Positions 13,901 to 28,900 of a stretch of 64,000 nt of DNA are shown here, piece by piece. How positions within the stretch are numbered: the first letter of the stretch is position 1; each line of letters begins with the position of its first letter. The notes beneath the pieces are model-generated. The model ran no database searches and was not told the origin of the DNA. It worked only from the letters and a program-made list of their open reading frames with translations. The position numbers were made by a program, and so were the translations under genes. Source of the stretch: Balanoglossus misakiensis (lineage: Eukaryota > Hemichordata); NCBI GenBank assembly GCA_040954595.2, contig CM082577.2, positions 8,370,001 to 8,434,000 of the forward strand, given 5' to 3'.

Positions 13901-16900
13901 TCATTAGCGACAATTAGGGGTTAAGTTTCAAGTTGTGAATTCCACGTTGACAGGTTGTCTGTTCCTTCCAACGCACAAAGATGGAATTTATAACAACAAC
14001 CACAGTTTGGCTGCAGACAGTGGATTCAGAAAAGGCCTGCTGGATGGAACTTAACAACAGACAGAGACAGTCCCTGTGTGCAACCGATAATAGAGTTTGT
14101 CAATGTGTTTGCAAACTTTGACAAGTACAAGAAATGCATTCTGTTTTGTTTGTCCGGAATGTTAAACAAACAAAACGGTCCATCTATGTCGACGACGGAC
14201 GGGTGCCAGGCAGTAGCTTCCATCATCAAGTCGAAACTATAAATGTCTATAACTGCTCATGACCTGTGACCAAAACAAGACTGCTCATCAAATACGCTTG
14301 GCTAGCTCTGCGATTATCACTTTCTCTTGAATGCTGAGTGAAATAATAGACAAGCGAAGGTTAAAAGCTGTTCAGAGAAAAGTTTGTGCACTCAAAATGC
14401 CATCAATGTAAACTGAATGACTCCTTTAAAACACACCCTACTATATCTTATTGCTGACTTTTACCTTGAGAAAGACATTTACCTGAGACTAGTATAGTCT
14501 ATACACATCATTAAGGCTATCCTTTCAATGAACTGCAATCGCACTGTAAGTGGAGGTTTTTTTTGGTGATTTATTTAACAGCAAAATGAGATTATTTCGC
14601 ACATTTTGTGCCACTGAGTCACTTATTACGAAATAATAAGAAATGGGGTTCATTAACCTTGGATTGCAAACTTGTCTACGTCAGTCAGAACTCAGCCGAA
14701 CTGAAACTGAGAACTCTTACTACTCTCTACTCAAGTAAAAGAACCATGGTTGTGACTTGTTTTGTAAATTCTTAGGACTGTGATGAGTAATTATGATTTT
14801 TTTTAATTTGTACATTAATTAAAGCAAAAATCACAATGTGTTGCATTTTTTTTTCAAGGGGAAAATGCCCCAATATTTATTTTCAGAAGTGATTTACCAT
14901 GAAGTCATGTTCACTTAAAGCAAATTAAAGATTATTTATTGTATTTGATTTGAATGTGGGTAACTGCTGTGTGTGATAAATCACAGACTGTCTGTCGATG
15001 GATTAAGCTATACTTTTGAAAGTTTGAGAAGTGGTTTTTCACGAGTCACCCCTTTTGCATATGACTGTCACGAAAAGGCAATCAGAGACAGACAGACACA
15101 ACTCGCCCCTCCATAATTAGCATTCAGCAGACAGGCTCCAAATATTACATCACAAAACCAACACAGCAGCATCTGGCACCTGAGAATTATGTGATAATGA
15201 TCTCATTCAGAAAATCTGCTGAAACTGTGAATACAGTTCAGATTGATTTCAACTTGCAACCTGATCAAATAACAAAATTTTTAAGGTGCATGAATTTTAA
15301 GGACAGGTGAGATTTTAACAGTGTTGGCGTGTTTGTTTTTTAGACTTCACAATGGTAGTCATGGCTACCTGTTCACTGTCCCCGCAAACATTCAGTTCTA
15401 TTGTAAATGAAAGAAGTCTTGAAGTCTTCTTCAAGCAAACTAGGATTTTTCAAATCAAGCTGAAAGGCACTACGGAAAACAAATACATTTCCAATCAACA
15501 AAATCTGTATAGGTGGTAAACTAGCTGTAAATGTTTTTTGCTCTAACAAAACAATATATTCTATTTTTTTGTGTTTTAGTCCAGAAATTCAATATCTCTT
15601 CAACTCGAGTTAAACACTGACCTATATGCATCATGTACAATGTCAAAAATATTTGGTCTTGATGAATAATTTTTGACATGAAAATTTTCATATACACCTT
15701 ATAAGTGAAGTTAAGCTATTATACACTGTATCTCACTTGATAATCAGTCTGTTGTGTGCTGAATTTGAAAAAAAAGTTTAAGATTTGAAACCTAGAAACT
15801 GGTCTGTATATAAAGCAAACCAAAGTTTGTCGTAACTAAATCAATATAAACAGGTTTTTCCACATGGCAGTTGACAGTTTTACAGTGATAACCTCAGTGG
15901 GACAGACAGTTTTAAAAAAATACTGTACCAGTATATGACGTCACCTGTCATTTGTGTTATCTTTTATAATATTGACATGTACAGACATGTTTTGGCTGGC
16001 AAAAAAAGAGTTGGTATCATTATATACACACAGCAAAGAAGCAATAGCACAAGATCATCTTGCACACGACAACTTCTTTTCAGTGATATAACATTGACAG
16101 TGATGAAAAAACGCCATTTTTTTCCTCTTGCAAATATGATGAAAAAAATGCCATTTTTTTCCTCTTGCAAATATGGACGGTGCCTAGCACCAAGATAAAT
16201 GGCCTAAGCTCCTTTACTTTAAAAAAAATAGCTTTCAAGGGTGATAAGGGTCTAACTTTACAAATCTGTGAACTTAGTGTGATAAAGTTCATGGGCTTTA
16301 GATTCACATCAACCAGAGAGGACTTAATTCAATTTACAAATAGAATAAATGATAATAACAGAAATCTATTTTCCCCGAAGCAGAATCAATTGTATAGATA
16401 TATCTCAATTGAACATTCTTTCAAATATAACACTTAAAGTGTAAAAAAAGACGTACCCCTTTCTGGGAGATTTCCACAAGATCTCACCACGATGCCATAA
16501 CCTCTCCAAGGATCACCCATTGGGGCGTCAACTAACATGGGCGCTGGAGGAGATCTTGAAGGAGATACAATGTCCAACATGATGTACAATTCCGAGGAAG
16601 ACACATGCTCCGGCAGAGTTGTTCCCGGTGGTAATCCTAAGAAATTGCACTTCCAGAAATCTTCGTACTGATTGGCGTACGAAATAATCCGACAGCATCC
16701 AATGGGAAGAAGTTGCTGTAATAATCCCGGAAAAAGGGAAGATGCAGTATTAGAGCCATGGTGAACTGAGACACTCCAGGACAAATGCAACAGCGACTAT
16801 TTCCAGTATGTGCACGGTGAATGCTTGAGCATGCAGGGTCACATTAATACTGGTCACTTGAGACACCTGTAGCTACCTGAACATTTCAAGTTCAGACTTG

Positions 16901-19900
16901 TCCTGAATATGACACGTGCCAGGCGTATGCAGGGTGGTCGCGGCACGTGCCGGCCTGGGCCTTGTTGGGAATTTTGCCAGCAGTTTTTCATTTATCACAG
17001 GCCCATAGAATGAGTGCATCATCAGACTTTCTGAACTATCAACCTTCAATGACATACATACTACATACATCTTAGCTGCTTTCTAGTACATAAAAACTCT
17101 GTTAGTCATTGCAAGCTCATAATGTGTATTTCAGACAGAGAGATGATACTTAGGGAAACTTTGTCAAACTAACATCACCCATATGGTAGATCCATCACAA
17201 ACAATTATTTATGCATTTTCTGTCATTGCAGAATGATATCAAATTCATTCATCATTTCAATCCTGCTGTGCACAATAATTTCAAAATTTCTGCAAATCTT
17301 AATTACGACACTTTTTAACTAATGCAACTCTTCTTTCTATATTATTTCATTGCAAGTTTCTCTTATTTTTTTTTTAATTCTCAGCTTCATTTTAGAGAAA
17401 GAGCCAGACAACATGCAAAATCTGTTTGATAGGAAATAACTAAAATCTGACATAATTTTGTGGCTATGTCCTTCACTTCCATGCACAAAACAAACACAGA
17501 TTTAAGAGATGTGTGTCTGAGGATATGACAGCTATCTCATGTCATGCCGGGTCTGGCAGGTTTATGACACTTGTATGAAAACTTACATGACAGATGTGTT
17601 TACGACTGGTTTCGTACGTAGAGCTGTCTTCATGTAAGGGATTTAACATGGATCATCTGATAGGGCTGTACATTGATACGTTTAAAAATGTCAAAATTTC
17701 TGTCATTCAACTGAACTTGACTGACACGGATATTTGGCATGAGGGATTCAACATGGATCATCTGATAGGGTTTTACATTGATACGTTTAAAAATGTCAAC
17801 ATTTCTGTCATTCAACTGGACTTGACTGACACGAATATTTGGCATGAGCGATTGTTATCACGAGTGCTTGAAGACTTACGACAAATGATGTCTGAAACAT
17901 TCCTAACAATATTACCATAGAGACTTCCCTTTATCAGTTGGTTTACATTTTGTGAACATGGCTTCTTTGCCTACTCATTCCACCTGTGTTGACCTCGGGT
18001 CAATAGTAACCATTGCAGGTGTCAAGAAAGCCCTGTTGGACATTGTTTGCGTTGTGCGGAAAAACAGTGGTGGGGGAGAGATAAGGGCACACATCTCAAA
18101 TAATTCCTAATTGTTCTTTAACTGGTTACTGATTCCTAACTGGCCCCGTTGTTTTCTTTAAGTTGATAATAAACTTTAAACTGATGACAGATATATTAGT
18201 CTATCAATAAATGAAAAGTTGTAAAATCTGCTGAGAGAGCTTTGACTTTGAATTCTTTATACATTCAGAGAAAAACTTTTTTCCCTTTGAAGGTATTTCT
18301 AAAAAATATCTTACTTCCATCACACACCCACCACTTTGCTAGAATTTGGCAGAGGCTTGATAAAAAAAATTGACTTTTGTTTAAACGGCAGAGCTGTGTC
18401 ATGTCATAGCTACAGGTGCTTGAGATGAACTGTGTGAAAAGTCAACACTTGGAAGAACAATGGTTTACCTTCAATACACTAATGGCCGATTCCACAGTTT
18501 TCGGTTGCTCGCATCGAATTATGATCTGGTTCCCGATCAGGACATGGTGGCCCACACTCTGAAAATCTGGAGCTCCTAAAAGCTGTGAAATGAGAACAAA
18601 AAACAAAATCTAATTCAGTTATCATGGTAACAGATGTAAAGAGTTGCTGATTTGGACTTTTAAAGAATGAGAAAAAATAAAGTTTGCCAATTCTAAACCA
18701 AATGACTTGCCAATGAAACTGAATCACACTGTGCTTTCTGTCATTTAATTAAAATAATTGTAAATTATATTTCAGAGTATCAGAGTGCAGCTAACTGTTC
18801 AGAAATGGATCTATTAACCAATGTCTGTACATATCTGCAGTGATTATACGTACAGTTGAAAGCCAAATCTTTAACATTTTGAATGCACTATCAATGCAAG
18901 ACAACAACTTAACCCTTGTATTTCCCTAAATTAAATGCAGATATTTTCTCCAAACACTTGAAAGACAATTTCAGGACACAACAGGTCCCTTTCACATTTT
19001 CCCGCTAAGCCCATTGAAGACTTTCCTTTTTTCTGATCCCACTGTCAAGAAATGCAGCTTGTGCAAACACGCACAGGGGAGGGCTGAGCAAAATATATGC
19101 AAATCCATTTTAGGGAAACAACTGTTTTATAGAAAGCCCGTGAAAGTAAATTGTAGACAGTGCAAGTGTTATGTTGTCCTGGAATTGAAAGACCTGTACA
19201 CTTTTTGTTTGTTCTTTTGGAAATTTCGTAAGATTAATTTTGATGGACAGAACTGGTGACTATATACAGATTACTGACCAACTGAATAGATTATTTTTGG
19301 TACAATTGGGATGACAAGATTTGTAGGAGGGAAGCAACTGGGATTTGATTGATGAAGCTTTCTACTACCACTGACGAATGGGCCTCTGGGGACATTGCTG
19401 GTTGGAAAAGGGTACGGGAGTTGGGGTGGGTGCCTTGACAACGGGCTGGAGGGCATAAGCGCCTTGTAGCACAGGTTGTCATGGGTAACGTTGTATAAAA
19501 GAAGCTGAGGTTGAGGTGCCCAGTAGTCTGTTCTGGTTGCATTTGTGGGGCACTCGGTAGTTTTGCATTGCGGAAAAGTTAAGACACTCTGTAATTAGGA
19601 CTCATTTGGGTGTCGTGGTGACAGAAAGTCAGATTTTGAGTTGCTGGGGCACTTCATGCATGGATATTGATGTGATCTGTTTCATTTGTGACATGCATTC
19701 CATCCCAACAACAGGGCAGAAGTTGATGGAAGATATCCAATATCTCATATCACTGTCCTAGGTACAGTGTAGTGAACTCAAAGGGAAATTGAAGCCAAAC
19801 AAACACACCAATTGGTATGATGAGAGGGGGATTGTAAAATATAACGTAAACATGAAAACTTCATATTTCACCTAGGTGCTACACAACTTTAAGAATTAAG

Positions 19901-22900
19901 CATCCTGTGTGAATTACAAGAAGATTGCAAAGCATTATATGCAAAGCAGAATGCTTGAAGGAAAGGATTTCAATCAAAGTGTAGTTTGAAAGTAATTCGA
20001 TACCTGTTCACACCTACAAATGTGCACAGGAGAGCGCAATGACATAACTGCCCTGTCACCATTTGATAAATCTTAATTTCATGACAAATTTGACCTGCAG
20101 GTTGACAGGGTGACCTGCATTTGTAAAACTTAAAAGCCAAGGATAGATTGTGGGGGATTTGAAAATGGCCTTGGCACTAATCAATCTTTGCTTTATAGTT
20201 GACCTTGATTTTGAACATGCAATCACTGCAGGTGACTCCAATTCCAGTCCTGCGCAAGCGATCGCAAATCTTAAAATGCACTTTCTTGCTCAACTGTCTT
20301 ATAACAGTCGATCAAAGTGGCTCAAGGAATCGTTGTGTTACTGTAATTGCCCTGGCGATCGACACACCCAACTACAGTGTAGATGCGTGTCTGACTGACT
20401 GTTGACATAGCCAGATAGCAGTTCACAAATGTTGACCCACTGAGTTCAATTAGAATGGTGGGGTGCCCTGAACAGACAAACAAACAAAACAGGTACCCTG
20501 GTCCAAGTACACACACTGTCCAATTATAGTGTCTGACACACTCGACACAATCTCTGCAAATCATGTTGGCAAAGTTCTGTGTCTATCTGTACAACTTTCG
20601 CCCTGACAAAATTCCATCTTGCATTGGTGACTCTGATATTAGCCCCAACCGTTCTTTTGAAAATGAATCTGTATTGGCAATCAAGATGTCAGTATTTACC
20701 ACAAAGGAGTCTCGTAGGTTACTACGAAAATTTAAGCAACCAAACGGTGAATCAAAGACTGCATTAAAGAAATGAAGGTGTGGGTCATCGGATATCACCC
20801 AGGTACCAATGGATTTTAATTTACACCATGGCATCGCACCATCCCTTGACATGCCCGTGTTAAGGTCTTCACACCATCCCTTGACACGACCATGTCAACT
20901 TGACTGGATCAAAGTTTGACAATTTGAGGATTGGCAACAAAAGCCACTTTCATCGGTATGCAAATAGATTTCTGCCATGGCTTGAGCATCTGTGATTTTT
21001 GCCCCCGATATGCTAACTGTTTTATGGTGGTCGCTGTGATTGCAAGTCAGGTTGCTTGACCAACTTGTTAATTGCTAACAGCAAATTGAAAAAACATTCC
21101 CATGAAGAGATTTATCCATCTACAAACTGGTGTCCATCGTGTTTTCTGTCCACGTCGACCATCTTTCCATCTGAACATTAAATTTCCTTTGCAAGCAAAA
21201 CATTGATATTGCTCAATGATCAGGGAATCAAAACAATGGATTTTGTTGTGAGAAGTGCTATGTTCATTGTAGTCCCTTCCTATTTGCCTTTGTGTGTTTC
21301 ATCTTAATGAATGTTAAATTATGCAAACTTGAATTGGTTTGCAAATAAGCAATGTTGAAGTGTAAATGATTCCATGATAGTTGAGGGGCTGTTGCCAAGT
21401 ACGACACTAAGTGTCTCCAATGCATCTTTGCCAAGTTCAATCTATTTGAAAAGTACACTGCATTCCTGACAACTTTAGTCCTAGTAACCAGGTAGCCACA
21501 GCTCCACCTTCAAGGGCTACTGTTGCATAGCAACATGCAGTGGTTCCCTTGGTATTCCTGTGGGGACTGAACTGAGCATGTGCAGAGGATCTCCATAGAC
21601 ACCTGTGGGAGCTGCCTGACAGAGAAAACAATATGGCTGCTCAGTTTTTTCTCACGTTCCTTGCAAATAACTCTCAGACCCAGATTCCCCCAGAGCTAGA
21701 GAATGTACGATATGTTTGAAGTCAATTTCAGAAAATCTCAGCGACTGTTTGCTCTTTTTAATTGATTTACCCGAGATGTGCTTGCTTAACTTTCCCCTAA
21801 TCAACTTAACTCATTGAGATGTAAATGTTGTTGACAGTGCATTGAAGTAAAGTGATGATGGCCTTTGCCTGACTTGGCCTCGCACAATGGCCGTCACTGG
21901 GACTGTTGCCACGAGTGCGATTGTGTGGGCATTACAGGTGTGACTGCAACCCATTCTTTCTCCCCAGGAACAGAGTGCGGCGAACAAAAGGGAAATCCCG
22001 GCATGAATGCAAATCTGACACCATTGAGACAATGGGATGCCAGTTCTCTGAGGCTGGATACTGAATGATGGAGTGCATAGCACCTAAGGTTTTCTATTTT
22101 CCCCCCACAGTTCACTTGACTGACTGAGAGAGTTTGATTGCCAGCTGTCACTCGACCACTCCAACAGCATGAGGTCCACACCCGAGATCTAAGGCAATTC
22201 ACAACAAGTCAAAGATTAGGATGAAAGGCACAGCAAGCGAAGAGTGAACGGCCACAGAAAGCGGGAAATGGGATGAGGCCATTCATTTGTCCCCTCTCAA
22301 AGCTGTGACCAAACTTGTTCGCAATGTTCCCCTCCTCTACAACAACAATCAAAGCAAACTATACAGCTAATGACCGACAAACTTCGGCCAAACACCTGCA
22401 CGCACTTCAAGATTGCTCTCAAAGCTGTCACGTTAGAGACACATCTTTGTCTCCGAGGGATTTAGTTCCTGGCCAAACTTTCAACAAGAAAAGAGAAACA
22501 GTGGGATTGTAGTTTTTCTCGATACTTTGCAATTAGAACAGTAACAATGCTATACAATTTCAGCAGCAAATTTCGCGCAGTAGAAAAAAAGACAGAACCT
22601 TAAAAGAGAAAAACATGTTTACAGTTTCTATTGACATTGTGACATTGACTCTATGGAAGGGGTGGGGAGAATGCGGCTAAAATAAACAGACTTTCACACA
22701 AAACTGGGAAGGTAGATTAATCAACTATAACTGATGACAAAATAAACATTTCCCTCCCCCTTCCTGAAAATGCGAGAAAAAAAACACATTTTATTATCTT
22801 TTCTTATACATCAACCTGAGTGCTATGACTTCAGCTAAAATTGACAAACTTGACAAAATTCCCCTTGTCTACCAAAAAGTTGACCAAGTCGGGGAAAAAC

Positions 22901-25900
22901 AGAACAAGGGCCATTAAAAGCAAAAATTTAAGAAACAAACTGAGCCACTCTACTTGTGTAAATTAGCTCTGCACTTGAGTTTTTCGTTAGTTGTGTCCTT
23001 CCTCAACAAAAGTTGGTGATTGTCGAAATTCACTTTTATGGGATAACATATTCAAATGTTCCCCTACAAGATGTAACTTTGCGACTTGTGTACAAATAAT
23101 GACTCACGCTAATAAATAATCTCGACAATTTTCTCGCCATACTACATTGTATTTAGCTCCTATTGAAAATGTACAGTAAAACACATTAATTTTGCGAGTT
23201 AAAATTTTCGCAATATCGAGAGAGGCCACTGTTTTGCGAGTATTAATTTTCGCATTCTCTTATTTCATTCACTGCATCGTTATCTCCAAACAAATTCACA
23301 CAACTTTTTATTTTCATGCTATTTTGGCTCTCGCGTATTTGGCGAAAATTTATTGCTCGCGAAAATAAAGTGTTTTACAGTAGTTGTGTGTGTACATTAT
23401 TCAGTTGTTTCAAAAAGCTCTGCTCAATGGAAAACTAAAAAACCACTACCAGTACCTGTCTCATTTGTCGCAGGCTTCTAAACACCGGAATACTGCCATC
23501 AACATCATCATCAGAATCTTGACTTGTAGTTTCATCGCTACCGACTAAAAATGGCTGGATTTTATCTTCTTCTGTTTCTTCTTTTGGTTTTGATTTTGTT
23601 GTGATCTTGATGAAACCTTCTTCAGTTTCTGTAGAATTTAAAGTGAAAACATATTTAATATATATCAGTTTCTGTCTCATCTTTTTTTTCCTTTAGTTGA
23701 CATTTGTGTTGCGTGACCCTTGACATCGTCACCTTTGCACTCCTTGTGACCTTTGTGTTGCTATGCACCTTTACAATGACGGTTTGAAGAACGATGGGTT
23801 TGAAACAAAAGTTGGAGTTTAGAAGCGCATTACACGATGCAATAACAGAAAAAGCTGCACTTTGTGTCTGTCAGGCAAAATTTGTCTTAAAACTTCATAT
23901 GCATTTCAAACTTGTGAGGCTTAATTATGCTTTAACCCTTTCACCCCCAGTTCCCTCTTTAGAGGTTCCAACTTTACCATAGGAAACAATGGGGTTGGAC
24001 TGAACCATTGTGGTGAAAGGGTTGATGTTAGACCACAAACAGCAAATCACAATTTTTGCTGCTCACACTAAATAATCCTTCCTCACTGCAGTATTTTTTT
24101 CAGTTGTGGGAAAGCGAAACTGAAACCACAGACCAGAAACTCAATTGTTTATTGAAATGAGTTATTTTATGTTAATGTATGTTATCTGGAGAGTGGGAAG
24201 TTCATGTTGTTGATATACTGGACGTCGATGGCGGTGAAAATGTCAAAAAGTCACTTTCTCTTCCGCAACTATTATTGTTACCCTTGGGCTTTTCAATTAA
24301 ACTGAGAACGCAATAAAGAGGGGTTGATAGAAACAAGGCATTTTTTGTGAAAACAATTGCTTTCTTATAGAATCGTTGGTCACTTTTTTTGCAGTTGTAT
24401 CCTGTATTTTCCATCGCAGTCAACTTCTCAGAATGTCTAAGGAAAACAACAGTCTTTATAACGTCTGGCAGACTGCAACTTCGAATAGCCCGTCCAACCA
24501 CTGGAGGACTCCCGTCAAACCAACACAGTGCAGCGCAGACAATGGACGAAAATGGACTGTTTCGGGGCAAATTGACTTCTTGTACTCCCACTATTTGATA
24601 TTGTTTCGCAAACACACAGGCCGACAAATGCCTTCAGTGTAAACTTCTCTTTCAAATGAGCGTTGAGAAAATACAACGACCAGGCGGCCATTTGTGATGA
24701 TCGTGGTACAAGCTTGATTAAACAGTTTGAAAAGTGCTTTCGTCATGCATTCCAGAGTAATTGGTGGACAGACACTCTGGGCATACTGATGACTTCTTTA
24801 AACACTCCACATTTACACACGAGTCTGGACAAACCCAGCGTTTTCAAACAGCCATGCTCTCATCACACGCATTCTGTTCCATAATTTATAAGACCCCTTT
24901 TTTTCTGTTTTACTTGTATTGTGCCTGTGGTACCTGCGTGCTGCATATTCCAGCTCTTGGACAATTGTACTGAATGCTCGAAATCAAACGTGATTTTCTG
25001 GAATCTCCAGTCAATTTGAGGAAATGTAGACATTTCTTTGCATATTAATCCCAAATCTTTCCAGGAAACATGACCAATTTTCTCCCATCTATGGGAACTT
25101 TGAGCATCAGTGGCAATCTATCTGCGAGGATGAAGTGAAGTCTACAATGAGATTCTATGGACACACAATCCATCAGTCTATTAAATAACACAAACAAAAC
25201 AAGGATGACAAAAATCACTGATCACCACCAGCAACAGAGGTGGTCTCCATGCCGTAACTGGACACGTAACAATTATCTTCAATCAGCCATCTCAGTAACT
25301 GTTGTTTTCTTGTCTAACCCTTTTTTCTGAAGCCATTAGTTTGCATAATGACGGCTGATTATCATAAATCCGGTACCTGGACTCGTCCAGCTTGAGGCTA
25401 TATGTGTATGCAATCCCATCCATGCTTTACAAAAAAAAAATAACACAGGCACTGTGTATCTTTTGATGTAATGAAGCAGCCATATTAATCACACTGCCTG
25501 ACACTTTTTTTGCACTCATTGTCGGTGCCTTTTCTTTTCGGAGTTGTATGCCCAGAAGAAATGCCATGTCGGCGGACAAGGACAAAAGCCTCCGTCCGTC
25601 GATTCTTTCAGAAACTTCGGAGTTGGGCTCTGCAGTTTTTAAAAACAACAATTACAGAGACGAAAATATGGCAATTAGCGTTTGATTTTCTATGCATGCA
25701 CTGTGCATGAACAGAGCCACCCAGTTCCCACCCACTTTCATTTCGCAGCAGACGATCGAAGCTCCGACTCAGAGCAAAACACCTGTGTCTGCGCAAACCC
25801 CCAACCACTGAATACAATGACGCTCGGAACCTTCAGGCGAAACTCAGACAGAATTCAATGAGCACAGTGAAAGTACTGGTCTAGTGGTTCACCAAGACGA

Positions 25901-28900
25901 GCCACTCAAAAGGGGGATAGCCTCAGGGAGTCCGGGGGGTTATGGCTCTTCAAACTCGGGTGCACTCCACAATCTTCCGATCGAGTGGGTTCTCAATAAA
26001 GAGATTTACAAAGCTTGTCTTTAGAAACTCTCCTGAACTTGCGCAATGAGCTCTGAAAAAAATCCTGACATGTAATCGTGTGAATGAAAGCAAAAGAGTG
26101 GGTCTTGGGTCTTTCTGCAATATTTGCGTTCCCAAAGACATGGAGAAATTAGTTCCTAGCATGATATGCTATCTTCCCAACATCTCCCAATTGCAATGAA
26201 ATGACTTTTGTGCAATACAGACCAAAAGCTCCAAACAAACAGTTTATCGTCCAAAAATATCTTCCCAAAGTTCCTACTGTGTGAAAAATATTCCTTGGAA
26301 AAAGAGATCTTCTCTGAAAATAGCTCACGGGATCTTATTTATGTGTATTCTATGGAAGTGAATGCCTAAGAATTTTCATTTGGTATTACTTTGCTTTGCA
26401 CCTTCTGGTAAACTTTTAGGATTCAGATGTCTTCTCAATCTTGGCGTACATAGCCTTTTCGGCACTTCTTACAGCTTCTGTAATTTCATGGCTAATCATC
26501 GAAGAAGAAAATATCAGATAGCTCTCATTTGTCGTAATTGAAGAAAAAAACGGTCATGGTAGGCTGGTTTGTTTTTTTGTAACTTGCGAGGTGCAGACAG
26601 AAACGACTAAACGGCCATAATGAGAATGTCACAAGCACATCAGTCAGAGGCACATGTGCACCTCTTGTGGTCTATGGACTATCCCTTTGAGAGACAGTTC
26701 ATTATTGTCAAGGCATTTAATTGGGCAACAGGTGTTTTTTATACGGTGTCATTAATGAAGCCATTTCCATGGCAATGGGGGAACCAGGGTTCTTTCAAAC
26801 ATCCTCATTTGACCGGTCACTCGCTGTCGTCTGCCCTTTCTGACAATGCAGGTGCACTGGGCCGCATTCTTTGAATTGTTCGAAAGGAATGAATGGAGAA
26901 TGTGCCCCTGGTTTGAACCTGACAGGTAGGTTTGTCGCTTTTGGCTCTGGGGCGACCTACGGGCAAAGGACAAATCACGCAAAAAAAACAGCCACGATTT
27001 GTGATGTAGATGCTTCTCTGCAAAGATCATTGCAATTAATAATAAGATGAATTGAAGCTTGATCATTTTACTGCCTGGACACCGAAAGTTGACTAGCGCC
27101 ATGACATCACAAAATGGTCATCTACATGTGTATGTATGTACGCATTGAATGTCCTGTGTTCACCACAACACAATTCCCTCGGGGCTACAAAAAAAAAACC
27201 TCTGCAGGGATAGTCTGTCGTGAATATACGATAGACAGATAACTAAGCAGTTGAATGACAGAGAAGTCAGCCAGGGCACATGCTGATCACAATTCCCTTG
27301 TGGTGCCCAGGGCTGCATTGATTCGCCCAATCAATTTATAGCTCTGACAGTACCCCTTCTAAATTCCAGCTGATACTATCTGGAAAAAAAGTTTCAGCCA
27401 TCTTTCTTTCATAATCTCTACTCTATACTTTACCTTCTATATTGGCTAGAAAATTGAACCACTTCTGTTAGTTTAACTTTGACATATTTTTCATCAAGGT
27501 TGAACTAACTCTAAGCAAGATCAGTGCCACTTTTCGTCCTTCAAATTGTCTACACTTAGTCATCTGGACACAAAATTTAAATTAGGTAGTCCTGCTGATT
27601 CTTTTCTCTGAAATCAGTTTGTGAGATGTTCTTTTATTGGATTTTTGTCTTGTTGTAGATGCATGGCAGGGTGTTAAAAACAGATCGAATTGCAGATGGA
27701 TGTCTTGTATGTCACAGATTTCAAAACCTGCCGAACAATCTTGCATCAGAGCTGGGAAACAAATTCATTAACCAATCGGAATTGTGACAAAAACTCTCCA
27801 TTTTCACAGATGAGGCGAGCAGAGACAATGAAACGCTGGATTAGTCGAACACCAACTGAGTCGAGTCACTCATACATTCTTACATCTTCAACTTAACGCA
27901 TTCAGTTGAGTGGAAAAACTAACTACCTCTCGCTGAGTCGATCAATTGGTTGGCCAACTCTCCCTGCTGAGTTTGATATTCACACCCTTCTCGACAATTC
28001 AATCTTCCTTCTGATGGTTCTCAAAAGGATCTGGCTTGCTCTGGGCCTGTGCTGTTTTTTGGGGCACCAGTCTGTCTGGGCCGCCACTGAACTAGAATAG
28101 TAATTAGCGCTTCTAGTTTTGGCCAAACGCAAACGTTGATCCGCCCACAACATTTAAAGTTTGTTGTGAGTATCAACTATGATGAATTATGGATTTGTCG
28201 ACCAAGAGTGTGAGTCTGTGCCCCAAAAGTTTGAACCCTACATTTAATTACATTATGTGGTGTGTGTTATAAAATGTTCTGCTATATTTGCAAATTCCTA
28301 CTTAATTTGTAAAAACTTGTGAGCAAACAGTGTACTTAGCTCCACTTGAGCTCGGCTTCAAGAACCCCGAAGACAATAGATTAATCAGATTCATGCTTTT
28401 AGAGAGCTATCAACTCCTTTGTTATCGCCCACTTCAACAGAGAAAACTTTCATTCATGCAGGAAGCATGCAAACCTTCCACAAACACATGAACTCACAAA
28501 GTATAGAGTCTCTTGGTTTTTTTCTTCTGGTGGTGATCATAAACTTCTGATAATTTCTGAAGATTTGGAAGGGAACTGGCCAAATGAGGACTTGCAAACT
28601 GGTTAATGGGGGTCACTTAGTGATCAATTGTTGTTAATTGCCTGACCACTTTGCAAAAGCACCTCCAGCACAAAGACAATGTGAGAAGGCTTTTGCCTAC
28701 ATACTCATTACAAAATTCATCTCTGAGGTGGAAACAAAACAATCTGCAAATCTCAGACTGCCCACCGAGCCATTAATTGACACCCCTTCAAAAATAGGGC
28801 TGCCCCACTGTGAATATCAAACTATCAAATTATCTCAAAAAAGAGTTTATGCTCAGTAATTCCAAGTAATTGACTGCTCACATGCACAGCTCTCTGCATG

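Larger units (their letters stand above)
10818..16456 (-). other. FLCN: FLCN intron 6
   Basis: AT-rich intron of 5.6 kb. It contains a T18/G-rich homopolymer tract (10928-10962), a G12 run (11559-11570) and the 36/37-bp tandem duplication at 16102-16174. No coding similarity was seen on either strand. Confidence 0.7.

Noticed and set aside
18571-18576. TTTTAG as acceptor of FLCN exon 5
   Set aside because: It gives a phase mismatch with exon 4. The CACAG acceptor six bases upstream restores LLGAP, matching the family.
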